Of a stretch of DNA of 64,000 nucleotides, positions 19,540 through 28,391 are shown piece by piece. A program made the position numbers and the translations under genes. How positions within the stretch are numbered: the stretch's first letter is position 1; each line of letters opens with the position of its first letter. The stretch comes from Vibrio mediterranei (GTDB lineage: Bacteria; Pseudomonadota; Gammaproteobacteria; Enterobacterales; Vibrionaceae), in NCBI RefSeq assembly GCF_900088415.1, contig NZ_FLLQ01000008.1, forward strand, positions 178,208 through 242,207, in the 5' to 3' direction. The notes below the pieces were generated by a model that saw only the letters and a program-made list of their open reading frames with translations, was not told the DNA's origin and ran no database searches.

Positions 19540-20199
19540 ATGCCGGAAATCAAACAACTCTTTGACAACAATTCAAAGTGGTCTGAAGAAATTCGCTCCG
19601 AAAGACCAGAGTATTTCGCAAAGCTAGAGGAAGGCCAAAACCCTGGATTCCTTTGGATTGGTTGCTCCGATAGCCGAGTACCAGCAGAGCGTCTAACGGG
19701 GTTATATTCAGGCGAACTCTTTGTTCACCGTAATGTTGCCAACCAAGTCATTCATACCGATCTTAACTGCCTATCTGTAGTGCAATACGCGGTAGATGTG
19801 CTAAAAGTCAAACACATCATCGTTTGTGGTCACTATGGCTGTGGTGGCGTGAATGCTGCTATTGATAACCCACAGCTTGGGCTCATTAACAACTGGCTTC
19901 TACATATCCGCGATTTGTACTTAAAGCATCGTAACTGGCTCGGTGAATTGCCACGCGACATGTGGGGTGACAAGCTTTGTGAGATTAACGTTGCTGAGCA
20001 GGTGTATAACCTAGGTAACTCAACCATTATGCAAAACGCTTGGGAACGCGGCCAAGAAGTTGAAGTTCATGGTGTGGTCTATGGCATTGGTGATGGTAAG
20101 TTGCAAGATCTCGGTGTTCGCTGTTCAAGCAGAGAGAGTCTTGAAGTAAATTACCAAGCTGCCATGTCGAAAATTTTGAGTACCGAAGTACTAAAATAA
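19540..20199 (+). CDS. can: Beta-class carbonic anhydrase
   Basis: This zinc enzyme interconverts CO2 and bicarbonate, supplying bicarbonate for carboxylations at low CO2. The 219 residues have the exact ligand set of E. coli Can: Cys42, Asp44 (CSDSRVPAE), His98 and Cys101 (HYGCGG). The ATG at 19540 follows GAAGGGAAG at good spacing; an upstream TTG at 19525 is less likely. It is transcribed away from the SulP transporter, suggesting that transport and hydration are linked. Confidence 0.96.
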   Translation: MPEIKQLFDNNSKWSEEIRSERPEYFAKLEEGQNPGFLWIGCSDSRVPAERLTGLYSGELFVHRNVANQVIHTDLNCLSVVQYAVDVLKVKHIIVCGHYGCGGVNAAIDNPQLGLINNWLLHIRDLYLKHRNWLGELPRDMWGDKLCEINVAEQVYNLGNSTIMQNAWERGQEVEVHGVVYGIGDGKLQDLGVRCSSRESLEVNYQAAMSKILSTEVLK

Positions 20200-20211
20200 T
20201 TCAGTATTTAG

Positions 20212-20246
20212 AAAAATGCCCATCTCACAGAGATGGGCATTTTTTA
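20212..20246. terminator. Terminator between can and hpt
   Basis: A 12-bp stem (AATGCCCATCTC with its near complement) around a short loop has A-rich sequence on the left and T6 on the right, between two convergent genes. It is probably bidirectional. Confidence 0.9.
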
Positions 20247-20263
20247 TGTTTGTACGACCAGAT

Positions 20264-20794
20264 TTATTCCTGAGGTACCACTTTACCGATGTAAGGTAAG
20301 TGGCGATATTTCTGAGCGTAATCGATACCAACACCCACTACGAACTCATCCGGGATTTCGAAGCCAATCCATTTAACATCGACGTCGACTTCACGGCGTG
20401 ATGGCTTGTCTAGCAAGGTACAAATCTGAATAGATTTTGGTTCACGTAGCGATAGAATCTCTTTCACTTTATTTAAGGTATTACCAGTATCGATAATATC
20501 TTCCACCAACAGGATATCTTTACCTTTAATATCATCATCAAGATCTTTCAGGATGCGCACATCACGTGAGCTTTCCATGGTATTGCCATAGCTTGATGCC
20601 GTCATAAAGTCTACTGAGTGAGTAAGCTCGATGGCACGAGCCAAATCCGCCATAAAGACAAAAGAGCCACGTAGCAAGCCGACCATAACTAAATCTTCGC
20701 TACCTTTGTAGTGTTCAGTAATTTCTTTACCTAGCACTTTTACACGCTCATGAACTTCTTGCTCAGAAATCATGACTTCAACAGTATGTTTCAT
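20264..20794 (-). CDS. hpt: Hypoxanthine phosphoribosyltransferase
   Basis: Hpt salvages hypoxanthine (and guanine weakly) to IMP using PRPP. The 176 residues match the family. The PRPP-binding loop is VEDIIDTGNT (residues 97-106), preceded by the flexible active-site loop at about 67-80. The C-terminal VGVGIDYAQKYRHLPYIG is characteristic of the Hpt subgroup. It is convergent with can and divergent from luxR, an arrangement found across vibrios. Confidence 0.96.
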   Translation of the reverse strand: MKHTVEVMISEQEVHERVKVLGKEITEHYKGSEDLVMVGLLRGSFVFMADLARAIELTHSVDFMTASSYGNTMESSRDVRILKDLDDDIKGKDILLVEDIIDTGNTLNKVKEILSLREPKSIQICTLLDKPSRREVDVDVKWIGFEIPDEFVVGVGIDYAQKYRHLPYIGKVVPQE

Positions 20795-21228
20795 ATCTAT
20801 CTCGATGTTGATTGGTTAACTTGGTCGCCACAGCAACAGTAGCTGTGAGTCCCCTCCTAAAACAGACAACACTATTTTAGTGAAGAAATACCAAGCGTTC
20901 ACATTTGCTCGGTATGGTATCACTTTCTGACTCAGGATAAAAATCAGGCGAAAATCTGGCGTCAAATTACTCTGTTGGTATAAGCCAGAACGAATCTTTG
21001 TTAACGCATGGTGTTGAAAGAATATGACGCTTTCAGCGCAAAGTGTGATATGCAGGTAAATTAATGCTAATTATGAAAATTATCAGTGTATGACTATTGA
21101 CCAAAGCACATATGCACCATTACACTTATCAAACAAAAGAAAAAATAGAGCATGTGATTTCCAAAATGGAAATTGTTAACCAAAAACTAACATTAATATG
21201 CCAGTTATTGTGTATAACAGCTTTCATA

Positions 21229-21256
21229 TTGGACCAAATCTCTGACTCTGTATAAC
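21229..21256 (+). promoter_or_regulatory. Candidate luxR promoter
   Basis: TTGGAC (21229-21234) and TATAAC (21251-21256) are separated by 16 bases and resemble sigma-70 -35 and -10 elements. Transcription would begin near 21263, giving a leader of about 60 bases. Confidence 0.5.
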
Positions 21257-21301
21257 AAACAGGGCGCAGTTGGACGTACTCATAGAGTTACCAGCCCTAC
21301 C

Positions 21302-21314
21302 AACGTTGGCAAGG
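21302..21314 (+). promoter_or_regulatory. Probable Qrr small-RNA pairing site over the luxR ribosome site
   Basis: AACGTTGGCAAGG ends 7 bases before the luxR ATG and includes the AAGG ribosome site. From memory, Qrr RNAs carry a conserved single-stranded segment whose complement contains AACG...TTGGCTAGG, so this leader could pair with Qrr and block translation, as in V. harveyi and V. cholerae. No Qrr gene lies in the window. Confidence 0.55.
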
Positions 21315-21321
21315 AAATATT

Positions 21322-21942
21322 ATGGACTCAATAGTAAAAAGACCTAGAACTCGCTTATCTCCACAAAAGCGCAAGTTACAGCTTATGGAGATTGCACTAG
21401 AAGTATTCGCGAAACGCGGCATTGGTCGTGGAGGTCACGCGGATATCGCAGAAATTGCACAAGTTTCAGTAGCAACGGTATTCAACTACTTCCCAACACG
21501 AGAAGACTTGGTTGATGAAGTACTTAACCACGTCGTCTGTCAGTATTCCAACTTCTTATCAAATACCATTGACCTTGATGTCGACATCAAAGAAAACCTA
21601 ACCAATATTCTTGATGGTGTGGTGGATATGGTGATCGAAGACTGTCACTGGAATAAGGTATGGTTTGAATGGAGTACATCTACGCGCGATGAAGTTTGGC
21701 CATTGTTTGTTTCATCGAACAAAACTAGCCAAGCACTGATTGAAAACATGTTCATTAAAGCCATTGAACGTGGCGAAGTCTGCTCTCAACACAACACTAA
21801 GCATCTTACTAGCCTATTCCACGGTATTTGCTATTCACTGTTTGTTGAAGCTAATCGCAGTAGTGATGGTGAATCCATCAAGTCGTTGACCGACTGCTAT
21901 ATGGATATGGTTTGCATCTACGAGAAAGATAGCCGCCACTAA
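21322..21942 (+). CDS. luxR: Quorum-sensing master regulator, LuxR/HapR/OpaR/SmcR family (TetR fold)
   Basis: This is the high-cell-density transcription factor of Vibrio quorum sensing. It controls proteases, biofilm, type III and VI secretion, competence and luminescence where lux genes exist. The 206 residues begin MDSIVKRPRTRLSPQKRK and have a TetR helix-turn-helix at about residues 35-60 (IAEIAQVSVATVFNYFPTRED). The C-terminal dimerisation and ligand pocket includes VWFEWSTSTRDEVWPLF. It is closer to V. harveyi LuxR than to V. cholerae HapR. The gene lies between hpt and lpd, as in other vibrios. It is unrelated to the LuxI-paired LuxR of V. fischeri. Confidence 0.96.
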   Translation: MDSIVKRPRTRLSPQKRKLQLMEIALEVFAKRGIGRGGHADIAEIAQVSVATVFNYFPTREDLVDEVLNHVVCQYSNFLSNTIDLDVDIKENLTNILDGVVDMVIEDCHWNKVWFEWSTSTRDEVWPLFVSSNKTSQALIENMFIKAIERGEVCSQHNTKHLTSLFHGICYSLFVEANRSSDGESIKSLTDCYMDMVCIYEKDSRH

Positions 21943-21947
21943 AAAAC

Positions 21948-21984
21948 AGCCCTTGAGCACAAATGCTTAAGGGCTTGATTTTAA
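21948..21984 (+). terminator. Terminator after luxR
   Basis: AGCCCTTGAGCA pairs with TGCTTAAGGGCT (one G-T wobble) around a 4-base loop, then TGATTTT. It starts 5 bases after the luxR stop. Confidence 0.75.
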
Positions 21985-21995
21985 ATAGTATCTAT

Positions 21996-22028
21996 AAAAA
22001 AAACGGCCAGTATGATACTGGCCGTTTT
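21996..22028. terminator. Second terminator, shared by luxR and lpdA
   Basis: AAACGGCCAGTA and TACTGGCCGTTT form a perfect 12-bp stem around TGA, with A-runs on the left and T5 on the right. It sits before the lpdA stop and should act on both strands, giving luxR two terminators in series. Confidence 0.9.
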
Positions 22029-22044
22029 TGTCTTCACTCAGAAA

Positions 22045-23472
22045 TTATTTCTTTTTCTTCGCTTTTGCATTTGGAAGGTCAGTGATAGTGCCTTCAAATA
22101 CTTCTGCTGCAAGACCAACAGATTCGTGAAGCGTTGGGTGAGCGTGGATAGTCAATGCGATATCTTCTGCATCACAACCCATCTCGATCGCTAGACCGAT
22201 TTCACCAAGCAGTTCACCACCGTTAGTACCCACGATAGCACCGCCAATTACGCGATGAGTATCTTTATCGAAAATAAGCTTAGTCATACCGTCTGCGCAG
22301 TCAGATGCGATTGCACGACCTGACGCTGCCCATGGGAATGTCGCCGTTTCGTAGTTGATGCCTTCTGCTTTCGCTTCTTTCTCAGTCTTACCAACCCAAG
22401 CTACTTCTGGTTCAGTGTAAGCAATTGAAGGAATCACTTTCGGGTCAAAGTAGTGCTTCTTACCAGAGATAACCTCTGCCGCTACGTGACCTTCATGCAC
22501 GCCTTTGTGAGCAAGCATTGGTTGACCAACGATATCACCGATTGCATGGATGTGAGGGACGTTTGTGCGCATTTGCTTATCAACATTGATAAAACCACGC
22601 TCGTCTACTTCAATACCCGCTTTTTCTGCATCAAGCAGTTTGCCGTTTGGTACACGGCCGATAGCCACAAGCACTGCATCGTAACGCTCAGCTTCAGAAG
22701 GTGCTTTCTTACCTTCCATTGAAACGTAGATGCCGTCTTCTTTAGCTTCAACTGCCGTCACCTTGGTTTCAAGCATCAAGTTGAACTTGTTCTTAATACG
22801 CTTGGTGTAGACTTTAACCATATCTTTGTCCGCAGCTGGGATAAGTTGGTCAAACATTTCTACAACATCAATCTGAGATCCCAGAGAGTGATATACCGTC
22901 GCCATTTCTAGACCGATGATACCACCGCCCATGATAAGCAGTTTTCCTGGTACTTCTTTCAGCTCTAGCGCATCAGTAGAATCCCAAATACGTGGGTCTT
23001 CATGCGGGATGAATGGCAATTTAATAGGGCGTGAACCCGCAGCTACAATGGCGTTGTCGAAGTTAACAACAGTTTTACCGTCTTCGCCTTCAACTTCAAT
23101 TGAGTTAGGACCAGTAAACTTACCGAAACCGTTAACCACATTTACTTTACGCATCTTAGCCATACCGCCAAGACCACCAGTAAGTTGGTTAATAACTTTT
23201 TCTTTCCATAGACGAATCTTATCGATATCAGTCTGTGGCTCACCAAATACGATACCGTGGTCAGCAAGCGCTTTTGCTTCTTCGATAACTTTAGCAACGT
23301 GAAGTAGTGCTTTAGATGGGATACAACCCACATTCAGACACACACCACCAAGCGTGCTATAACGTTCAATAAGAACGGTTTCTAGGCCTAAATCGGCACA
23401 ACGGAATGCAGCGGAGTAACCAGCAGGACCGGCACCAAGTACTACCACCTGGGCTTTAATTTCTTTGCTCAT
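22045..23472 (-). CDS. lpdA: Dihydrolipoyl dehydrogenase (E3)
   Basis: E3 is the FAD flavoprotein that reoxidises dihydrolipoamide in the pyruvate and 2-oxoglutarate dehydrogenase complexes and the glycine cleavage system. The 475 residues show the FAD fold (VVLGAGPAGYSAA, 11-22), the redox disulfide Cys45-Cys50 (CLNVGC), an NAD-binding GGGIIGLE motif, and the C-terminal HAHPTLHE active-site His-Glu. It follows aceF on the same strand after 272 bases that contain a large hairpin, so it can be transcribed separately for its other complexes. Confidence 0.97.
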   Translation of the reverse strand: MSKEIKAQVVVLGAGPAGYSAAFRCADLGLETVLIERYSTLGGVCLNVGCIPSKALLHVAKVIEEAKALADHGIVFGEPQTDIDKIRLWKEKVINQLTGGLGGMAKMRKVNVVNGFGKFTGPNSIEVEGEDGKTVVNFDNAIVAAGSRPIKLPFIPHEDPRIWDSTDALELKEVPGKLLIMGGGIIGLEMATVYHSLGSQIDVVEMFDQLIPAADKDMVKVYTKRIKNKFNLMLETKVTAVEAKEDGIYVSMEGKKAPSEAERYDAVLVAIGRVPNGKLLDAEKAGIEVDERGFINVDKQMRTNVPHIHAIGDIVGQPMLAHKGVHEGHVAAEVISGKKHYFDPKVIPSIAYTEPEVAWVGKTEKEAKAEGINYETATFPWAASGRAIASDCADGMTKLIFDKDTHRVIGGAIVGTNGGELLGEIGLAIEMGCDAEDIALTIHAHPTLHESVGLAAEVFEGTITDLPNAKAKKKK

Positions 23473-23692
23473 TTTGACCTCTTGTAGTCATTATCCCTAA
23501 CAGGCTGAGTGGGTATTGATTTTTATATGCTTAGACTTCGTTTTAAACAGACGTTCTATTAAACAAATAACTTAAACAATTATGATTTCAGACCGCCAAC
23601 ATTTTACAGAGATGTTAATGGTGTGAAAAGTAAATCAATTTAGCCTGTGAGCTAGACAACAATTCACGTTGGAAATGTTGTATTAATTTGTT

Positions 23693-23738
23693 TTCCCCTC
23701 ACTCGCTCCCCTTTGATTAGGGGGAGCGAGAGTGGGAA
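23693..23738. repeat. GC-rich hairpin between aceF and lpdA
   Basis: A stem of about 18 bp (minus strand TTCCCACTCTCGCTCCCC with GGGGAGCGAGTGAGGGGAA, one bulge) closes a 9-base loop directly after the aceF stop. It lacks a long U-run on the minus strand. It may be a dispersed palindromic intergenic element, an mRNA-stabilising hairpin or a leaky terminator lowering read-through from aceEF into lpdA. Confidence 0.6.
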
Positions 23739-23745
23739 AGTTATC

Positions 23746-25641
23746 TTACAGTACTAGACGACGAATATCGCTTAGGCAGCTGTTTAGATAAGTAATGAAA
23801 CGTGCACCTTCTGCACCATCAATCACACGGTGATCGTATGATAGAGACAGAGGTAGCTGCAGACGTGGTTCGAATTCTTTACCGTTCCACACAGGCTTCA
23901 TTTCAGACTTAGATACACCAAGGATACCTACTTCAGGCGCATTTACGATAGGCGTAAATGCTGTACCACCGATGCCACCTAGGCTTGAGATAGTGAAACA
24001 GCCACCTTGCATGTCAGCCGCAGTTAATTTACCTGCACGTGCTTTCTTAGAAATTACCATTAGCTCTTCAGATAGCTCGTAGATGCCTTTCTTGTTTACA
24101 TCTTTGAATACTGGAACAACAAGGCCGTTTGGCGTATCAACCGCGATACCAACGTTCACGTACTTCTTAAGAATGATGCTCTCGCCATCTTCTGATAGAG
24201 AAGAGTTAAACGCTGGGAATGCTTCTAGTGCTTTTGCAACAGCTTTCATGATGAACACAAGTGGAGTGATCTTCATGCCTGAATCTTTCTTCGCTTCGAT
24301 AGCGTTTTGCTCTTTACGGAACGCTTCTAGGGCTGTGATATCAGCGTTATCCCACTGTGTAACGTGCGGGATCATTACCCAGTTACGGTGTAGGTTAGCA
24401 CCAGAGATCTTCTTGATCTTAGAAAGCTTCTGAACTTCAGTCTCACCAAACTTGCTGAAGTCAACCTTCGGCCAAGGTAGTAGACCAAGAGCAGAGCCGT
24501 CACCGCCTTTGCCAGATGCCGCAGCACCAGACTCAAGACGCTTAAGTGCATCTTTAACGTAAGACTGAACGTCTTCTTTAAGGATACGGCTCTTACGACC
24601 AGTACCTTTAACCTTAGAAAGGTTAACGCCAAATTCGCGAGCTAGACGACGAACAACTGGAGACGCGTGTGCGTAATCGTTGTTTTCTTGGAAATCGTTT
24701 GCTGCAGGTGCAGCTGCTGAAGCTTCAGCTTTTGGTGCTGGAGCAGGTGCTGCCGCTTGAGCAGGAGCCGCTACTGGAGCCGGAGCCGCACCAGCAACCG
24801 GAGTGCCGGCCACCTCAAATACCATGATTAGAGAGCCAGTCGTTACTTTATCGCCAGCTGCAATTTTAATTTCTTTTACTGTACCTGCAAATGGTGCTGG
24901 AACTTCCATTGAAGCCTTGTCGCCTTCCACAGTGATTAGAGATTGCTCTTCTTCTACTGTGTCGCCAACCGCTACCATTACTTCAGTAACTTCAACTTCG
25001 TCACCGCCGATATCTGGAACGTTTACTTCTTTCGCCGCAGACGCTGCTGGAGCCGCTGCCACTGGAGCTTCAATTGCCGCTGGAGCGCCAGAACCTGCTA
25101 CCGAAGTGCCGGCCACTTCAAATACCATCACTAGAGAGCCAGTAGATACTGAATCACCAGTAGCGATCTTGATCTCTTTAACAGTACCAGCGAATGGTGC
25201 TGGTACTTCCATTGATGCTTTGTCGCCTTCAACCGTTAGAAGAGATTGCTCTTCTTCGATGCTGTCGCCAACTGCAACCATGATTTCAGTCACTTCAACT
25301 TCATCGCCACCAATATCTGGAACGTGAACTTCTTTAAGTTCAGCCGCCGCTGCTGGAGCTGCTGCTGGAGCCGCCTCTGCCGCAGGAGCAGGTGCAGCGT
25401 CAGCTGCACCCTCGGCTTCGAAAATCATGATAAGAGAACCTGTAGTAACAGAATCGCCTTCCGCTACTTTGATTTCTTTAACGATACCTGCTTGAGACGC
25501 TGGAACTTCCATAGAAGCTTTGTCGCCTTCAACAGTGATAAGAGACTGCTCTTCTTCTACCTTGTCGCCAACGCTTACAAGAATCTCAGTAACTTCAACC
25601 TCATCCGCACCGATGTCAGGTACATTAATTTCGATTGCCAT
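23746..25641 (-). CDS. aceF: Pyruvate dehydrogenase E2, dihydrolipoamide acetyltransferase
   Basis: E2 is the structural core of the pyruvate dehydrogenase complex; it transfers acetyl groups from lipoyl arms to CoA. The 631 residues hold three N-terminal lipoyl domains with lipoyl lysines at 41, 141 and 242 (each in EGDKASMEVPA). Ala/Pro-rich linkers join them. An E1/E3-binding domain follows at about 330-365 (ASPVVRRLAREFGVNLSKVKG), then the acetyltransferase domain ending in the catalytic DHRVIDG. Three lipoyl domains match E. coli. It starts 30 bases after aceE. Confidence 0.97.
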   Translation of the reverse strand: MAIEINVPDIGADEVEVTEILVSVGDKVEEEQSLITVEGDKASMEVPASQAGIVKEIKVAEGDSVTTGSLIMIFEAEGAADAAPAPAAEAAPAAAPAAAAELKEVHVPDIGGDEVEVTEIMVAVGDSIEEEQSLLTVEGDKASMEVPAPFAGTVKEIKIATGDSVSTGSLVMVFEVAGTSVAGSGAPAAIEAPVAAAPAASAAKEVNVPDIGGDEVEVTEVMVAVGDTVEEEQSLITVEGDKASMEVPAPFAGTVKEIKIAAGDKVTTGSLIMVFEVAGTPVAGAAPAPVAAPAQAAAPAPAPKAEASAAAPAANDFQENNDYAHASPVVRRLAREFGVNLSKVKGTGRKSRILKEDVQSYVKDALKRLESGAAASGKGGDGSALGLLPWPKVDFSKFGETEVQKLSKIKKISGANLHRNWVMIPHVTQWDNADITALEAFRKEQNAIEAKKDSGMKITPLVFIMKAVAKALEAFPAFNSSLSEDGESIILKKYVNVGIAVDTPNGLVVPVFKDVNKKGIYELSEELMVISKKARAGKLTAADMQGGCFTISSLGGIGGTAFTPIVNAPEVGILGVSKSEMKPVWNGKEFEPRLQLPLSLSYDHRVIDGAEGARFITYLNSCLSDIRRLVL

Positions 25642-25671
25642 TGCTTATTTACCTTCTAATTAAGCGCTGTA

Positions 25672-28335
25672 TTAAGCGTAAAGTGGGTTAGTTTTTTCAG
25701 TGTCGATGTTGAACTTAGCAATTGCTTCAGTCACAACAGACTTCTCAACATCACCGCGCTTCGCTAGTTCAGTTAGTGCTGCAACTACCACGTAGCCTGC
25801 GTTAACTTCGAAGTGACGACGTAGGTTTTCACGGCTGTCTGAACGGCCGTAACCATCTGTACCAAGTACTTTATATGACTCTGAAGGCATGAACGCTCGA
25901 ACTTGCTCAGAGTAGTTCTTCATGTAGTCAGTCGCGGCGATTGCAGGCTCAGTACCCATTACTTGTGCAATGTAAGGTACTTTAGCTTCTGCTTCTGGGT
26001 GAAGCATGTTGAAACGCTCTGCGTCTTGACCATCTCGAGTTAGCTCGTTGAACGATGTTACAGAGAACACGTCAGATGCAATGCCGTACTCTTCGCTTAG
26101 GATAGTCGCTGCTTTGCGTACTTCGTTCATGATAGTACCAGAGCCCATTAGCTGAACTTTAGACTTATCACCAGCGTAAGATTCAAGCTTGTAAATACCC
26201 TTACGGATGCCTTCTTCAGCGCCTTCTGGCATTGCTGGCATTGCGTAGTTTTCGTTCATCACAGTTAGGTAGTAGAACACGTTCTCTTGGTTCTCACCGT
26301 ACATGCGACGGATACCGTCTTGCATGATTACCGCAACTTCGTAAGCGAATGTTGGGTCGTAAGAGATACAGTTAGGTACTGTGTTCGCCATGATGTGCGA
26401 GTGACCATCTTCGTGCTGTAGACCTTCACCATTTAGTGTTGTACGGCCAGCTGTAGCACCTAATAAGAAACCACGAGCTTGTTGGTCACCTGCCATCCAT
26501 GCCATATCACCTACACGTTGGAAACCAAACATTGAGTAGTAAATATAGAACGGAATCATTGGTAGATCGTTAGTGCTGTATGAAGTTGCAGCGGCAACCC
26601 AAGAAGCCATTGAGCCTAGCTCGTTGATACCTTCTTGCAGAACCTGACCAGAGGTTGCTTCTTTGTAGTAAGAAACGATGCCTTTATCTTCTGGTGTGTA
26701 TTCCTGACCGTGTGGGTTGTAGATACCGATCTGACGGAATAGACCTTCCATACCAAACGTACGAGCTTCGTCACAGATGATAGGAACAACGTTCTTACCA
26801 ATGTTCTTGTTCTTAAGCAGGATATTAAGCGTACGAACGTATGCCATCGTAGTTGAGATGTCACGCTTCTGCTCGCTTAGTAGCGGCGCAAACTCTTCTA
26901 GCTCAGGAACTTTAAATTCTTGAGTGAACTTAGGTAGACGCTGTGGCGTGTAACCTTTAAGTGCTTTACGACGAGCGTGTAGGTATTCGTATTCCGCACT
27001 ACCTTCTTCCAGTTTTAGGTATGGAAGCTCTGCTACTTTCTCATCAGTTAGAATGTCTTGAAGACCTAGACGGTCACGTAGGTGTAGTACGTGAGTCATG
27101 TCCATCTTCTTAACTTGGTGTGCGATGTTCTTACCTTCAGCAGCATCACCCATACCGTAACCTTTAACTGTCTTAGCTAGGATTACTGTAGGACGGCCTT
27201 TAGTTTCTGCCGCATTTTTATACGCTGCATACAGCTTAGAAGAATCGTGACCACCACGCTTAAGCGCGAAGATTTCGTCATCTGTCATGTCAGCAACAAG
27301 TGCTGCTGTTTCTGGGTACTTGCCAAAGAAGTGCTCACGTACGTACGCGCCATCTTTAGACTTAAATGTTTGGTAGTCACCATCTACAGTTTCGTTCATT
27401 AGCTGTAGTAGTTTGCCTGACGTATCTTTCGCCAGTAGTGCATCCCAGTTGTTACCCCAGATAACTTTAACAACGTTCCAGCCAGCGCCTTTAAATAGAC
27501 CTTCTAGCTCTTGGATGATGCTACCGTTACCCATTACAGGTCCATCTAGGCGCTGAAGGTTACAGTTGATTAGGAAGCATAGGTTATCTAGCTTCTCACG
27601 CGCAGCGAAAGACAGTGAACCACGTGATTCTGGCTCATCCATCTCACCATCACCTAGGAAGGCGTAAACACGTTGAGCTGACGTATCTTTAAGGCCGCGA
27701 CCGTTTAGGTACTTAAGGAAACGCGCTTGGTAGATCGAAGAAATTGGACCTAGACCCATAGATACTGTTGGGAACTGCCAGAACTCAGGCATCAGTTTAG
27801 GGTGTGGGTATGAAGGAATACCTTTACCATCGACTTCTTGACGGAAGTTATCTAGCTGCTCTTCAGTTAGACGACCTTCAACGAATGCGCGAGAGTAGAT
27901 ACCTGGTGAGATATGACCTTGATAATAAACTAGATCGCCACCGTCTGTTTCGTTAGGAGCACGGAAGAAGTGGTTGAAGCACACTTCATAGAATGCTGCT
28001 GCAGACTGGTAAGAAGCCATGTGACCACCAAGGTCTAGGTCTTTCTTAGAAGCACGCAATACGATCATGATTGCGTTCCAGCGAATAATCGAACGAATAC
28101 GACGCTCAAGCGTGGTATCACCAGGGTAAGCTGGTTCTTGTGCTGCTGGAATAGTGTTGATGTAGTTAGTGTTGATACCTGTTGGCATATCAACGCCGTC
28201 TAAACGTGCTTTCTCTAGAACTGTTTCTAGTAGGAACTGCGCGCGTTCTACACCTTCTTCGCGAACAACGGACTCAAGTGCTTGTAGCCAATCTTGAGTT
28301 TCCAGTGCATCTACGTCATGCTTCATGTCAGACAT
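25672..28335 (-). CDS. aceE: Pyruvate dehydrogenase E1 component (homodimeric type)
   Basis: E1 is the thiamine-diphosphate enzyme that decarboxylates pyruvate and reductively acetylates the lipoyl domains of AceF. The 887 residues match the single-chain homodimeric form. The TPP-binding GDGEMDEPES...N segment and the histidine-rich LQHEDGHSH are visible. It lies 56 bases after pdhR, so the repressor and the complex form one operon, as in E. coli. Confidence 0.97.
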   Translation of the reverse strand: MSDMKHDVDALETQDWLQALESVVREEGVERAQFLLETVLEKARLDGVDMPTGINTNYINTIPAAQEPAYPGDTTLERRIRSIIRWNAIMIVLRASKKDLDLGGHMASYQSAAAFYEVCFNHFFRAPNETDGGDLVYYQGHISPGIYSRAFVEGRLTEEQLDNFRQEVDGKGIPSYPHPKLMPEFWQFPTVSMGLGPISSIYQARFLKYLNGRGLKDTSAQRVYAFLGDGEMDEPESRGSLSFAAREKLDNLCFLINCNLQRLDGPVMGNGSIIQELEGLFKGAGWNVVKVIWGNNWDALLAKDTSGKLLQLMNETVDGDYQTFKSKDGAYVREHFFGKYPETAALVADMTDDEIFALKRGGHDSSKLYAAYKNAAETKGRPTVILAKTVKGYGMGDAAEGKNIAHQVKKMDMTHVLHLRDRLGLQDILTDEKVAELPYLKLEEGSAEYEYLHARRKALKGYTPQRLPKFTQEFKVPELEEFAPLLSEQKRDISTTMAYVRTLNILLKNKNIGKNVVPIICDEARTFGMEGLFRQIGIYNPHGQEYTPEDKGIVSYYKEATSGQVLQEGINELGSMASWVAAATSYSTNDLPMIPFYIYYSMFGFQRVGDMAWMAGDQQARGFLLGATAGRTTLNGEGLQHEDGHSHIMANTVPNCISYDPTFAYEVAVIMQDGIRRMYGENQENVFYYLTVMNENYAMPAMPEGAEEGIRKGIYKLESYAGDKSKVQLMGSGTIMNEVRKAATILSEEYGIASDVFSVTSFNELTRDGQDAERFNMLHPEAEAKVPYIAQVMGTEPAIAATDYMKNYSEQVRAFMPSESYKVLGTDGYGRSDSRENLRRHFEVNAGYVVVAALTELAKRGDVEKSVVTEAIAKFNIDTEKTNPLYA

Positions 28336-28391
28336 GGCGATCTTTCCTTCTGTTGGTTGGATCTACTTAATAAAAGTAAGCGTTTCTAGTT

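Larger units (their letters stand above)
20795..21321. other. Long intergenic region upstream of luxR
   Basis: These 527 bases between hpt and luxR hold no convincing open reading frame. The left end should carry the hpt promoter. The right end carries the probable luxR promoter and leader, annotated separately. The middle is AT-rich, with scattered TTATCA-type half sites (for example at about 21075-21092) that resemble half of the palindromic LuxR/HapR consensus. That fits autorepression but is too weak to call as an operator. Confidence 0.6.

Noticed and set aside
21020..21200. LuxR autorepressor operators upstream of luxR
   Set aside because: Only TTATCA half sites were seen, none a convincing palindrome, so no operator is called.
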